Shown here one piece after another: positions 44,001 to 51,738 of a DNA stretch of 64,000 nucleotides; positions within the stretch are counted from its first letter, which is position 1; the number at the start of each line of letters is the position of its first letter. Made by a program: the position numbers and the translations under genes. The notes under the pieces were generated by a model. That model was not told the DNA's origin, ran no database searches, and saw only the letters and a program-made list of their open reading frames with translations. This DNA is from Planctomycetota bacterium (GTDB taxonomy: Bacteria > Planctomycetota > Planctomycetia > Pirellulales > Pirellulaceae), in NCBI GenBank assembly GCA_963204915.1, contig CAUJHS010000064.1:121053-185052 (forward strand), in the 5' to 3' direction.

Positions 44001-44233
44001 TGGACCAACTTGCCTTAAATGCGATGGAGACTTGCGACCCTGCAACGCTTTACAATACGGTCCGCGAAAATCAAATTAGCATGTGCGGCGTTTTGCCAGC
44101 GGTCATCGTATTGGACACATTGCGCCGATTAGGCCGGTTAACTCGGTGCGAGCGGATAGGCTATTCAACGAGTGCCGACGTAACCGGCGACAAAACGAGA
44201 GTGGTAGGCTACGCCGGTGCGTTGTTCTATTAA
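41021..44233 (+). CDS. Fused AmmeMemoRadiSam protein: radical SAM + AMMECR1 + MEMO1
   Basis: One 1070-residue chain holds the three proteins usually encoded separately in the AmmeMemoRadiSam system. Residues 1-370 form a PflA-like radical SAM domain: an N-terminal Cys group (CDLCPRECH), the cluster motif CNLGCKFC (Cys103, Cys107, Cys110) and a zinc-ribbon-like end (YCSNCG, HCGQCG). A Ser/Thr/Pro-rich linker of about 40 residues leads to AMMECR1 at about 415-600, with its LRGCCG signature. Residues 605-795 are partly reminiscent of a second, decayed AMMECR1. MEMO1 is at 803-1070: PAVAGAFYP, PHAGLKYSG, GPKHTPFG, QEHAIEVELP, SSDMNHF and MCGVLPAV give the expected His/His/Cys metal ligands. The ribosome-binding site is weak. 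The exact reaction of the system is unknown; co-operation of the three modules is implied by fusion. Confidence 0.93.
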   Translation: MTSPLRTIEFLPNRELLSDGSCLGGWWHDAKNENRIVCDLCPRECHLKPGDRGFCFVRENRDGQMVLNTYGRSTGFCIDPIEKKPLNHFYPGTSVLSFGTAGCNLGCKFCQNHDISKAREVALLSEHASSETVAHAAQELGCRSVAFTYNDPVVWAEYAIDTAKACRAVGVKTVAVTAGYITAQARPKFYEYMDAANVDLKAFTEEFYYQLTLSHLQPVLDTLEWLKKETNVWFEITNLVIPGANDTADEFQRMCDWLLDHIGDDTPIHFSAFHPDFKMLDRPPTPVETLLKAYEVARNSGLKHVYVGNVHDETHQSTYCSNCGKLVIERNWYELGAYHLRGGHCGQCGSPMVGRFDEQPGDWGRCRMPVSIGRYAAPSQATTSRTSQSNSPRVNNPKTMATQSFAPAVDAAPQISSEQQQEIHRAASRWVALAVTGRTENVDESRFAGVGDHPLMGVFVSLKRQKRLRGCCGVMGAPIKLRDALVRAARRTALEDNRLPPVSASELAYLDLEVWLLYRPRTVELRGIERIRAITIGKHGIQIAHGENRGLLLPGVAIENDFDAETFLKQVCIKAGLPPDTWKDDEAQLQTFEGLSVSGPFDGEAASFTINRPQLTAADLATLANFCRQNVRLLLRGATPNYYMPGPEGAIHGAALSLTFDGNPFSHVSKLSFRPELPLQSTLFALAEAAAQAVRAAAPNAKVVQSLDLNLTLLDDPAMHGTVETPDLRGFDPTTRALVAIERRKSAWVYDAGRSPQEALEVIRSEIQVLSPHEAGLYSFRALSTNNPAVVSSVPRATSGPVVRPPAVAGAFYPSDPNELQQLVDQLLEGDAPPRIACQAILVPHAGLKYSGKLAADVFKRVEIPQTVIVIGPKHTPFGVEWAVAPHRTWALPGASIDSDPELASHLASAVPGLQLDYQAHQQEHAIEVELPLLASLSPHSRVVGIAVGVGDLQLCGKFAEGLARVLQQRNERVLLVISSDMNHFAGDAENRRLDQLALNAMETCDPATLYNTVRENQISMCGVLPAVIVLDTLRRLGRLTRCERIGYSTSADVTGDKTRVVGYAGALFY

Positions 44234-44411
44234 TTTCGCTGGTTACGGTCGAATCGATTTTACTACCCATCCGATCCGGTCCTGTTGAAAAATCGTAAGC
44301 GTGTTTTGGCGATTCGGGGCAGTCGCCGATTGGTTGCATACGTTGCTGCGTGCTAATCTTGGGGTGATCCAATTCTGGCTGTCTTGGCGTTTGCGAAGGG
44401 GCCGTTTGATT

Positions 44412-45623
44412 GTGAAGAAGGCCATTGTCATTGGCGTTGTAGCGATTACCGCGTTAGCGGCGAGTGCGATCATTTGGCGCACGGTGATTGCCCCGTCGGG
44501 CAACACCTCAAATGACGGCGGCGCGGCCTCTTTATCTAACCAAGACGCTTCTTATCAGACAGAACGTCAAATTCACGCACTGGGTCGGCTCGAGCCAGCC
44601 GGCGGAGTCATTACGATTGGCGCTATGGTAGGCGATCGACTTGAAACTCTGCACGTCCGTGAGGGAGAGCGAGTTCAAAAAGGTCAGTTGCTTGCGGAAC
44701 TAGCAAGTCAAAGGATGAGGAAGCTCGAGGAAGAAGCGTTGGCGACGCGCATCAAGGAAACGGAGGCCAGGCGGGTCGCAGAGGAAGCGGCGGCGGACGC
44801 AAGAATTCGCGTTGCCGAGTTGAATGTGGAAAAAGCCAACTCCAGTGATGCCGAGATCACGGCGCAAGAGAAACAGGTGACGCTCGCCGAGTCGAACCTC
44901 GAATTGGTAACACGCGACCTTCAGCGATTCGAAGGACTTTCAACATCGCTCGTGTCGAAACAGGAGTTAGAACGACAGCGATTGTTGGTTAAGAAAGCGG
45001 AAGCTGAACTTGCCGCTGCTCGCGCCGCGTTGAACCAAGTCAAACAGTCGAGCCGATTCGCAGCTGAGGCCGCACAGGCCGATTTGCGCGCTGCAGAAGC
45101 CGCTAAACAACAAGTCCTAAGCGCCGTTTCCCTAGATTCACTACGTAAGCAGGAAGAGCTTGCAAAGATTCAAACCGAACAAACGCGATTAATCGCGCCC
45201 CAAGCGGGGACCGTACTATGGATATTCACCCGCACAGGGGAATTCATCGCGAGCAAACCCGTGTTACAGATGGCGGACCTTAGCCGATTGCATTGCGTCG
45301 CCGAAGTGTACGAGGCGGATGTACCCTACGTTCGACCGAACCAAAAAGTACTTGTTACCAGTCCCGTTTTCACTACCAAGAACAATGAGGTTCAAGGGGT
45401 CGTGACTCGGGTAGGGGGAATGGTTTCCACCCCTGAATTACGCAGTATTGATCCCTTCGCTCCAACCGACCGACACGTGGTCGAGGTGCATATCGAACTT
45501 GATGACGAGGATTTGCCAGACAAGGCGCGACTGGTGAACCTCCAGGTGGATGTCAAAATAGTGACGTCAGGCGAAAAGACCAACGATGAAAACTCCGCTG
45601 GCGTGGCGCAATCTCGCCCATAA
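44412..45623 (+). CDS. DevB-like membrane fusion (HlyD family) subunit of an ABC exporter
   Basis: A 403-residue periplasmic adaptor. One N-terminal membrane anchor (IVIGVVAITALAASAIIW) is followed by a lipoyl/barrel half-motif (RLEPAGGVITIGAMVGDRLETLHVREGERVQKGQLLAEL). A long coiled-coil hairpin spans about residues 100-260. The second half-motif comes next (TRLIAPQAGTVLWIF), with a beta-barrel end resembling the heterocyst-glycolipid exporter subunit DevB. A GTG at 44412 with AAGGGG about 10 nt upstream is chosen; a TTG at 44406 is an alternative. The gene overlaps the following permease gene by 38 nt, so translation is probably coupled. Confidence 0.85.
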   Translation: MKKAIVIGVVAITALAASAIIWRTVIAPSGNTSNDGGAASLSNQDASYQTERQIHALGRLEPAGGVITIGAMVGDRLETLHVREGERVQKGQLLAELASQRMRKLEEEALATRIKETEARRVAEEAAADARIRVAELNVEKANSSDAEITAQEKQVTLAESNLELVTRDLQRFEGLSTSLVSKQELERQRLLVKKAEAELAAARAALNQVKQSSRFAAEAAQADLRAAEAAKQQVLSAVSLDSLRKQEELAKIQTEQTRLIAPQAGTVLWIFTRTGEFIASKPVLQMADLSRLHCVAEVYEADVPYVRPNQKVLVTSPVFTTKNNEVQGVVTRVGGMVSTPELRSIDPFAPTDRHVVEVHIELDDEDLPDKARLVNLQVDVKIVTSGEKTNDENSAGVAQSRP

Positions 45624-46740
45624 CAAAGCACGTACCGCGGTGGCCGTGGCGGGCGTGGCGTTTGCGGTTGTCCTGATATTCATGCAGTTGGGATTCCGTG
45701 GCGCGGTCGTGTCGACGGCGACCTTGATTTACGACGCCCTTGAATTCGATGTGCTTATTCGGTCGGTAGAATACCTGCATTTCGCCGACCCGCGGAGCTT
45801 TCCTCGCAGCCGCCTGCACGTTGCGGCATCGACTCCTGGGGTTGCGCACGTAGCGCCGTTTTATGCACAAACGAACCAATGGCGTAATCCCCAAAATGGG
45901 TCTCGACGTGGTTTGCTCGTAATGGGCGTCTCTGTCGGACAAAAAGCCTTTCGTCTTCCCGAACTGCGCCGTCAAATCGAGAAGCTTACATCGCCCGAAT
46001 TTGTTCTGATCGACCGGAAGTCGCGCAGAGAGTTCGGGCCCGCGCAGGGCGAGCAATTCAGCGACGCCGACTTGGGTGTCGAAACCAATGTGGGAGAAGC
46101 TCGCGTACGCGTAGTTGGGCACTTCGCCCTGGGGGCTGGACTAGCGGCCGACGGCGCCTTAGTAACCAGCGACGAAGGATTTGTTCGTTTAACGCCCGGA
46201 CAATCCGTAGAATGGGTAAGCTTGGGATTGGTTCGCGTACAGCCTGGCGCTAACCATGAGCATGTTGCGCGTGAAATCGACAACCTTCTGCCGGTTGATG
46301 TCGAGGTGATGACGCGGCGCGAGGCGGCGGAGCGAGAAACGCGTCACTGGTTACGAGGCACGCCCATCGGCTTGATATTTCAGATGGGTGTCGGAATATC
46401 GCTCATCGTTGGCGTTGCGATCGTGTATCAAGTGCTTTCTAGCGATGTCACCGCGCATCTCGGTGAATACGCTACGTTGAAAGCAATGGGCTACACCGAT
46501 CAAAAGCTGGCGCGTGTGGTAATTAGCCAGTCGCTTTGCCTTGCGATTCTGGGTTTTGGTCCAGGGTTACTGGCTGCGCGAGTATTGTATGAAGTGACAA
46601 GTTACTACGCCAATATTCCCATCGCCATGACTTGGCCGCGCGTAGCTGGCGTGCTGTTGATGACAATAGCGATGTGCGCTGCATCGGGCGTGGCGGCGTT
46701 AAGAAAAGTATGGGTCGCCGATCCGGCTGAATTGTTCTAG
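45586..46740 (+). CDS. DevC-like ABC exporter permease (first)
   Basis: A 384-residue FtsX/MacB-type permease. One transmembrane helix at the N-terminus (about 17-38) follows the typical TPLAWRNLAHNKARTAVAVAG start. A periplasmic domain of about 230 residues comes next, then three C-terminal helices from about 262 (IFQMGVGISLIVGVAIVYQ). The family ending ALRKVWVADPAELF is present. EYATLKAMGYTDQKL is the cytoplasmic loop thought to contact the ATPase in this family. Its overlap with the upstream adaptor gene and the 8-nt gap to a second permease indicate one operon. Confidence 0.9.
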   Translation: MKTPLAWRNLAHNKARTAVAVAGVAFAVVLIFMQLGFRGAVVSTATLIYDALEFDVLIRSVEYLHFADPRSFPRSRLHVAASTPGVAHVAPFYAQTNQWRNPQNGSRRGLLVMGVSVGQKAFRLPELRRQIEKLTSPEFVLIDRKSRREFGPAQGEQFSDADLGVETNVGEARVRVVGHFALGAGLAADGALVTSDEGFVRLTPGQSVEWVSLGLVRVQPGANHEHVAREIDNLLPVDVEVMTRREAAERETRHWLRGTPIGLIFQMGVGISLIVGVAIVYQVLSSDVTAHLGEYATLKAMGYTDQKLARVVISQSLCLAILGFGPGLLAARVLYEVTSYYANIPIAMTWPRVAGVLLMTIAMCAASGVAALRKVWVADPAELF

Positions 46741-46748
46741 GAACGACG

Positions 46749-47936
46749 TTGAATTGCATGGTACGGTTTGGTCGAATTCCGCTCGCGCGTAAGAATCTAA
46801 CGCACGACTACTGGCGCTTAGCGGTAGCCGTGGGCGGAATTGGCTTTGCCGTAATGTTAATGTTCATGCAAATGGGTTTTCGCAATGCTTTGTTCGATAG
46901 CACCGTTAAGGTCATTGATGAATTGAACGCCGATCTCATCATTGTGAATCGATCCCAGTTTGCACTTCCCGCACCCCAACGATTTAGCATTCAGCGACTC
47001 GTCCAGGCTCGTGAATGCCCTGGAGTATCTGGCGCCTACCCCTTGTATGTTGAAGGGTTTCTCTCCACGCTCCGCCGTCCTCGACAAAAGGCGTACGCAA
47101 TTCGAGTCTTGGCGTTTGAAGTAAATGATCCCGTATTTCGATCGACGGCCATTCGGCAGGCGATGCCCCGTTTGAAGCCTCCGAATACCGCGTTGATTGA
47201 TTCCCACAGTAAGCCGAAGTACGGCATTCCTGTGCACGATCCGGAACGACTATCGAAACAATCGATTGAGTTGAGCGGACGACGAGTCCAGTTCGTCGGA
47301 TTGTTTGAGATGGGAGCCGACTTCGCGAATGACGGCAACGTCATCATGTCGGCTCAAAACTTCGCGCGATATTTCCCCTATCGCGGACGAGGCGCCGATC
47401 CCTTAAGTATCGTGGACTTGGGGATTGTACGCCTGACCCCGCACGCTGACGTCCAAGAGGTTCAGCAACATTTGGAAAACCTACTTCCCGACGATGTACG
47501 CGTCTTCACCAAGCAAGGTTTTCGCCAAGCCGAAATGGGCTTTTGGCGTACGAGTACACCGATTGGTTATATCTTCGGCGTCGGTCTGGCCCTTGGATTT
47601 GTGGTGGGTGTAATAATTTGTTACCAGATTATCTTTACGAGTGTTTCCGCGCACATGCCGGAATTCGCCACGTTAAAGGCGATGGGATATCGCGATCGCT
47701 ATTTTATTGCCTTGGTGGTTTGTGAGTCGCTCTATCTTTCCATTCTTGGATTCATACCGGGTTTGCTCGCGAGTTGGGGCCTTTACACGCTCTTGGCTCG
47801 TTGGACGGGACTATTGATGATCTTGACGCTTCCTCGAGCGTCCTTGGTGTATGGTTTCACATTGGCGATGTGTATGACGTCGGGTTGTTTGGCAATGCGT
47901 AAGGTGCTGTCGGCCGACCCCGCGGAACTGTTCTAG
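46749..47936 (+). CDS. DevC-like ABC exporter permease (second)
   Basis: A 395-residue paralogue of the preceding permease with the same build: IPLARKNLTHDYWRLAVAVGG start, one early transmembrane helix, a periplasmic domain, EFATLKAMGYRDRYF loop and AMRKVLSADPAELF ending. Two different permeases imply a heterodimeric channel. A TTG at 46749 has TAGGAA 6 nt upstream and is used here; the ATG at 46758 is an alternative and would not change the fold. Most of the two copies' difference lies in the periplasmic domain, which probably sets substrate contact. The ATPase gene follows after 18 nt. Confidence 0.88.
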   Translation: MNCMVRFGRIPLARKNLTHDYWRLAVAVGGIGFAVMLMFMQMGFRNALFDSTVKVIDELNADLIIVNRSQFALPAPQRFSIQRLVQARECPGVSGAYPLYVEGFLSTLRRPRQKAYAIRVLAFEVNDPVFRSTAIRQAMPRLKPPNTALIDSHSKPKYGIPVHDPERLSKQSIELSGRRVQFVGLFEMGADFANDGNVIMSAQNFARYFPYRGRGADPLSIVDLGIVRLTPHADVQEVQQHLENLLPDDVRVFTKQGFRQAEMGFWRTSTPIGYIFGVGLALGFVVGVIICYQIIFTSVSAHMPEFATLKAMGYRDRYFIALVVCESLYLSILGFIPGLLASWGLYTLLARWTGLLMILTLPRASLVYGFTLAMCMTSGCLAMRKVLSADPAELF

Positions 47937-47954
47937 TTTTTCGTTGAGTTTGAG

Positions 47955-49100
47955 ATGTCGCAAACCGTTTCGCTTCCTGCCACAAGCAGCCGACTCGCGT
48001 TAACTGACGTCAAGACGCCGAACATTCAGTCGCGCGGGCTGAATTTCTATTTTGGAGACGGCGAATTGCGCAAACAGGTATTGTTTGACAACAACCTCGA
48101 CGTGATGCCGGGCGAAATTGTGATCATGACCGGCCCTTCCGGTTCAGGAAAGACCACGCTCCTCACATTAATCGGTGGATTGCGCACCGCGAAGGAAGGC
48201 AGTCTTAAAGTATTGAAACAAGAGATGGTTGGGGCCAGCGCCCAACAGCTTGTTCGTCTCCGGCGTCAAATGGGATTCATTTTTCAAGCCCATAATTTGT
48301 TCGAATCGTTGACGGCTTTTCAAAACGTCAAAATGGCGCTTGAATTGTTTGACTTCAGCCAGCAAGAAATGCGAACGCGCATCACGGAAACGTTGACGCG
48401 ATTAGGGTTGGGACATCGCATTCACTATAAACCTGATTCGCTATCCGGCGGTCAGCGACAACGTGTGGCGATTGCCCGAGGACTGGTGCATAAACCTAAG
48501 CTTATACTTGCCGACGAACCGACCGCTGCGTTGGACGAAAAGTCAGGCCGTGAAGTGGTAACGATTTTTCAGGAGCTTGCGCGGGAAGAAGGATGCACGA
48601 TTCTCATCGTTACGCATGATAATCGCATTCTCGATGTCGCAGACCGCATCGTTAACATGGTCGACGGCCGTATTAAATCCAATGTGTACGTCCAAGAATC
48701 CGCCAAAGTGTGCGAGTTTCTCCAAAAGTGCGACTTCCTGCGAGATCTCACGCCGCGTACGTTAGTTGAAGTTGCGGACAAGATGTTCCGTGAAGACTTT
48801 TCATCGGGTGATACCATCATTCGGCAAGGCGACCCTGGGGACAAATTCTACCTCATACGCAAGGGCAGCGTTGAAATCGAAGCGACTCGCAACGGCGAGA
48901 CGAAAATTGTCGCCGTGTTGGGAGAAGGCGACTTCTTTGGCGAGATGGCGCTCCTGACCGATGCGCCTCGAAACGCCACGGTGCGAGCCAAGGAGCAAAC
49001 GGTGCTCTACGCATTAGGTAAGGCCGATTTTCTCTCCGTTATCGAACAAAGCCCAACATTCGAGCAAGAACTTCGCAAGTCGATATTCGAACGTCAGTAA
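47955..49100 (+). CDS. DevA-like ABC ATPase fused to a cyclic-nucleotide-binding domain
   Basis: A 381-residue ATPase of the MacB/DevA lipid-exporter type. Walker A is TGPSGSGKTTLLTLIGG (about residues 58-74). The Q-loop region is MGFIFQAHNLFESLTA, the signature is LSGGQRQRVAIARGL, Walker B is LILADEPTAALDEKSG and the H-loop His is in IVTHDNR. From about residue 254 a CAP_ED domain follows, with RQGDPGDKFYLIRKGSVEIEA and the phosphate-binding cassette FGEMALLTDAPRNATVRA, retaining the Glu and Arg that contact cyclic nucleotides in known receptors. It is the last gene of the adaptor-permease-permease-ATPase operon. Transport might therefore be gated by cAMP or cGMP, which is inference. Confidence 0.92.
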   Translation: MSQTVSLPATSSRLALTDVKTPNIQSRGLNFYFGDGELRKQVLFDNNLDVMPGEIVIMTGPSGSGKTTLLTLIGGLRTAKEGSLKVLKQEMVGASAQQLVRLRRQMGFIFQAHNLFESLTAFQNVKMALELFDFSQQEMRTRITETLTRLGLGHRIHYKPDSLSGGQRQRVAIARGLVHKPKLILADEPTAALDEKSGREVVTIFQELAREEGCTILIVTHDNRILDVADRIVNMVDGRIKSNVYVQESAKVCEFLQKCDFLRDLTPRTLVEVADKMFREDFSSGDTIIRQGDPGDKFYLIRKGSVEIEATRNGETKIVAVLGEGDFFGEMALLTDAPRNATVRAKEQTVLYALGKADFLSVIEQSPTFEQELRKSIFERQ

Positions 49101-49792
49101 CACGGATTCCAAGTGCTTTGTCAGAGACAGATTTGCGGATGGGCTTGCGTGCGTGATAGGGGGAGTCTTTCCGATAAACGGAGGATTTCCCAGGCTCCGA
49201 CGCCGCGATGGACGCATTTCCCGCCAACTGAGCCCCCGACTACGTTTGCCGCGTCCGGTTCATCCCTACTGCCAAGCATGGAAGTTCGGTCAACGCGGCG
49301 GAATGCAAACTGAATTGCCTCGCGAGGCCGTGTTTCGCTGGCCGCCATATCGGAGATCTCGAACTCCTGCAGTCAAAAACGCAAACCTAGTCCAGCACAA
49401 CGTACGCCAGGCAATGCGGCATCGATTGGCGTTACACCGTGAAAAACGTCCGCACAAAATTGAAAAAGCTTTACCCCAGAATTGAGGTTTGAAGGGAAAA
49501 ATCGGAACAAAGCAAATCTCGCCACCGGGGTGATGTTCCGTCGTGGGACTGCGTACGACGGAACGATTGTTCGGCCATACCACGTCTTGCAACCATTGAA
49601 GCAGCGCCTCATCGGAGCTACAGGCCCCCAAATCAGCAAGCGGCGAAGATCAGCCACCTTGGTCGTTCCAATGTTGCGCGCAGCGCATGATACTGTGCCA
49701 ATGCCTTTGGTGGCTCGGCGCGGCTCGCAAATTGCCGGTAGAAGATAATCATGCGTCAGTGCCTAAGTTGCCAAGTCCGTTGGGGGCGCCGC
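49101..49792. other. 692-nt region without a recognisable gene
   Basis: Lies between the ATPase stop and the stop of the convergent Wzz-like gene. Several short frames are open on both strands (up to about 113 codons) but overlap each other, lack ribosome-binding sites and resemble no family I know. No tRNA, strong hairpin or insertion sequence was seen. It may be a decayed gene. Confidence 0.5.
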
Positions 49793-51490
49793 CTATTTGC
49801 GCATGACCAGTCGGTTCAGCGTTTCTGATAACGTGAGCGATTCTTTGTCTGTATCGCGAAATTCCGGTGGCCGCGACCTCTCATTTAGGTCCACCACAAC
49901 TGCCGGTTGATCGACCGAGGCGACTTCTGTTGGTCCCGAGAACGTGGGCGAAACAGTGCGATCTGAGGCGCGCCGGTTGAGAGACGCTTCGTCGGCGCGT
50001 CGCCCCGGTGGTGTCTGATCGCCTGCACGTCGGCCATAGTTGACATCGTCGGCGCGTCGACCTTGCCCGCCGATTTGTCCGCGACCCTCTGCTTGGTCTG
50101 AGGCGCGACGGCCGTGGCGCAAGTAGTCGCTCCAACGCCGCCCCAGTTGCCGCCCAGTTGGCGCCGTGAGGAAGAGCAGACCTATGCCGGTTGCTAATCC
50201 CCCAGCCATGCCTGCGAGCACTATCGTTGCTCGGCCTGGTCCAAGCGGGCGGTCGTCCAGGACAGGCGCGTCGATCCGTGTGAGCAAACTGGACGACGCG
50301 GCGGCCGCCTGACTTGCGCGAGCGGTCGATAGATCGTTCTGGGCTTTTTCAACGATGGTGATCCGCTGGCGCACTTCCGATTGTAAGTTGGCGTACGTGG
50401 CGCGTAGGTTGGCAAGTCGGTCGAGACGTGCGGTGACCTCGGCCAATTGTTCTTCATACATCTTGACCTGTGCTCGATTGATTTGCAGATCGGCGTGCAA
50501 GCTGGCGAGCGCTGTCTCTTGTTCCCGTTGAAGATGCCCACGAACTTCTTCTTCGGCTGCGGCGGCCTCGCGAACCTGAGGATGATCGGCGCTCATACTC
50601 CCTCGCAGCGCGGCGGACCGGAGTTGTGCGTCGACTAGTCCGTCCTTGAGGCGTCGCAACGCGGGTTGCGAGTCCAACAATACGGTGGGTGTGGCGGTCC
50701 ATTGGCCTTCATCGCGCCGAGCAACCTCGAGAAACTCGATTTGCTTTTCAATTGACTTTTGGTTCGTCTTAGCAAGTCGCAAATCGCTTTTGACTTGATT
50801 CAGCGCCGAACGCAGATTACTGTCGCCCGCGCCTGCGTCGGTCAAAATGCGAAGCTCGCCGAGGTCGCTGCCAACCGTCGTTTCGATCGATTGCAGACGG
50901 GCGGTGGCCGAGTCTAAGTCCTTCGTGGCAAGCGTCCAGGTCCGCGTCAACTCATCAATCAGACTTTGGGCTTTGTTTCGCCGTAATAACTGTAAATGGC
51001 GTTCCAAGTGATGACACACGGCCTGGGTCAATGCGACGGCCCGCCGAGGATCGTCGCTTTGCACCGACAGGTAGATGACTTCTGTCTGCCCGAACTCGAC
51101 GCCTTTGGGCGCCCTCACGGCAATCGCGTCTTGCAGTGAGCGAACCTCATCGTTCGACGGCCAATTGGGCGGTTGTGGCGCTCGCGCGGGTCCTATTTCT
51201 TTTAGTGCGGCTTCCACAACCGAGCGACGACGCGCAACTTCCAACACGGTTTCCTGAGCTGTTTTCAAGGCGGACGTGTTGTCGAAGCGTCCTTGTCGGC
51301 TGATGTCGCCGACCGCCTCGTCGCGCACAATCAACGCTTGCCGCGCCTGCCAAGTCTTCGGTTTGATGAAGGCGTATCCTGCGGCCAACACCGTCATGCC
51401 AACGGTTGGGATGATCCACCAGCGCCATCGCGCCCTGAAAATCAACGCGATTTGCTGGAAGTCGACGTTGGGTGGAGCGATGGAATTCAT
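49793..51490 (-). CDS. Wzz-like polysaccharide co-polymerase with Arg-rich repeat tail
   Basis: A 565-residue chain-length-determinant type protein for surface polysaccharide export. It starts with VDFQQIALIFRARWRWWIIP and a transmembrane helix (about 25-42), then a long periplasmic coiled-coil domain (about 130-400). A second helix near 425-447 (IVLAGMAGGLATGIGLLFL) is followed by a cytoplasmic tail of about 115 residues. There is no tyrosine-kinase domain; the tail instead carries repeated G/N-R-R-A-x-D motifs (separate entry). The ATG at 51490 lacks a clear ribosome-binding site. No glycosyltransferases adjoin here; the dTDP-sugar genes at the window start may supply precursors, but this link is speculative. 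Confidence 0.82.
   Translation of the reverse strand: MNSIAPPNVDFQQIALIFRARWRWWIIPTVGMTVLAAGYAFIKPKTWQARQALIVRDEAVGDISRQGRFDNTSALKTAQETVLEVARRRSVVEAALKEIGPARAPQPPNWPSNDEVRSLQDAIAVRAPKGVEFGQTEVIYLSVQSDDPRRAVALTQAVCHHLERHLQLLRRNKAQSLIDELTRTWTLATKDLDSATARLQSIETTVGSDLGELRILTDAGAGDSNLRSALNQVKSDLRLAKTNQKSIEKQIEFLEVARRDEGQWTATPTVLLDSQPALRRLKDGLVDAQLRSAALRGSMSADHPQVREAAAAEEEVRGHLQREQETALASLHADLQINRAQVKMYEEQLAEVTARLDRLANLRATYANLQSEVRQRITIVEKAQNDLSTARASQAAAASSSLLTRIDAPVLDDRPLGPGRATIVLAGMAGGLATGIGLLFLTAPTGRQLGRRWSDYLRHGRRASDQAEGRGQIGGQGRRADDVNYGRRAGDQTPPGRRADEASLNRRASDRTVSPTFSGPTEVASVDQPAVVVDLNERSRPPEFRDTDKESLTLSETLNRLVMRK
49957..50115 (-). repeat. Five G/N-RRA-x-D repeats encoded in the Wzz-like tail
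   Basis: The encoded tail contains HGRRASDQ, QGRRADDV, YGRRAGDQ, PGRRADEA and LNRRASDR within about 53 residues, separated by irregular spacers. At the DNA level the repeats are imperfect (for example TCTGAGGCGCGACGG and TCTGAGGCGCGCCGG), so they have drifted or are kept by selection at the protein level. Confidence 0.75.
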
Positions 51491-51738
51491 GGCGTTGACG
51501 AGTGTTTCGCAAGGATCAATTGGCGCGCACGTACGGCGCCGTGTGCGAAACTATAGCATGCAAATTCGAAGTTCTGCCGAGAACGTGCCTCGTCCAGGGC
51601 TTCTACAAAAGGCCGAAGAAAGGCGCAACTACCGAGCGAAATTTGCATGCACAACGTGACCGCCCAAGGGCGATGCACGGATGTCATGATCTATCGCGCC
51701 GCGCGACGACCGGACAATCAAGCCGAGCAAGGGGAGGG

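Noticed and set aside
49121..49748. Short genes in the gap after the exporter operon
   Set aside because: The open frames overlap on both strands, lack ribosome-binding sites and resemble no family.
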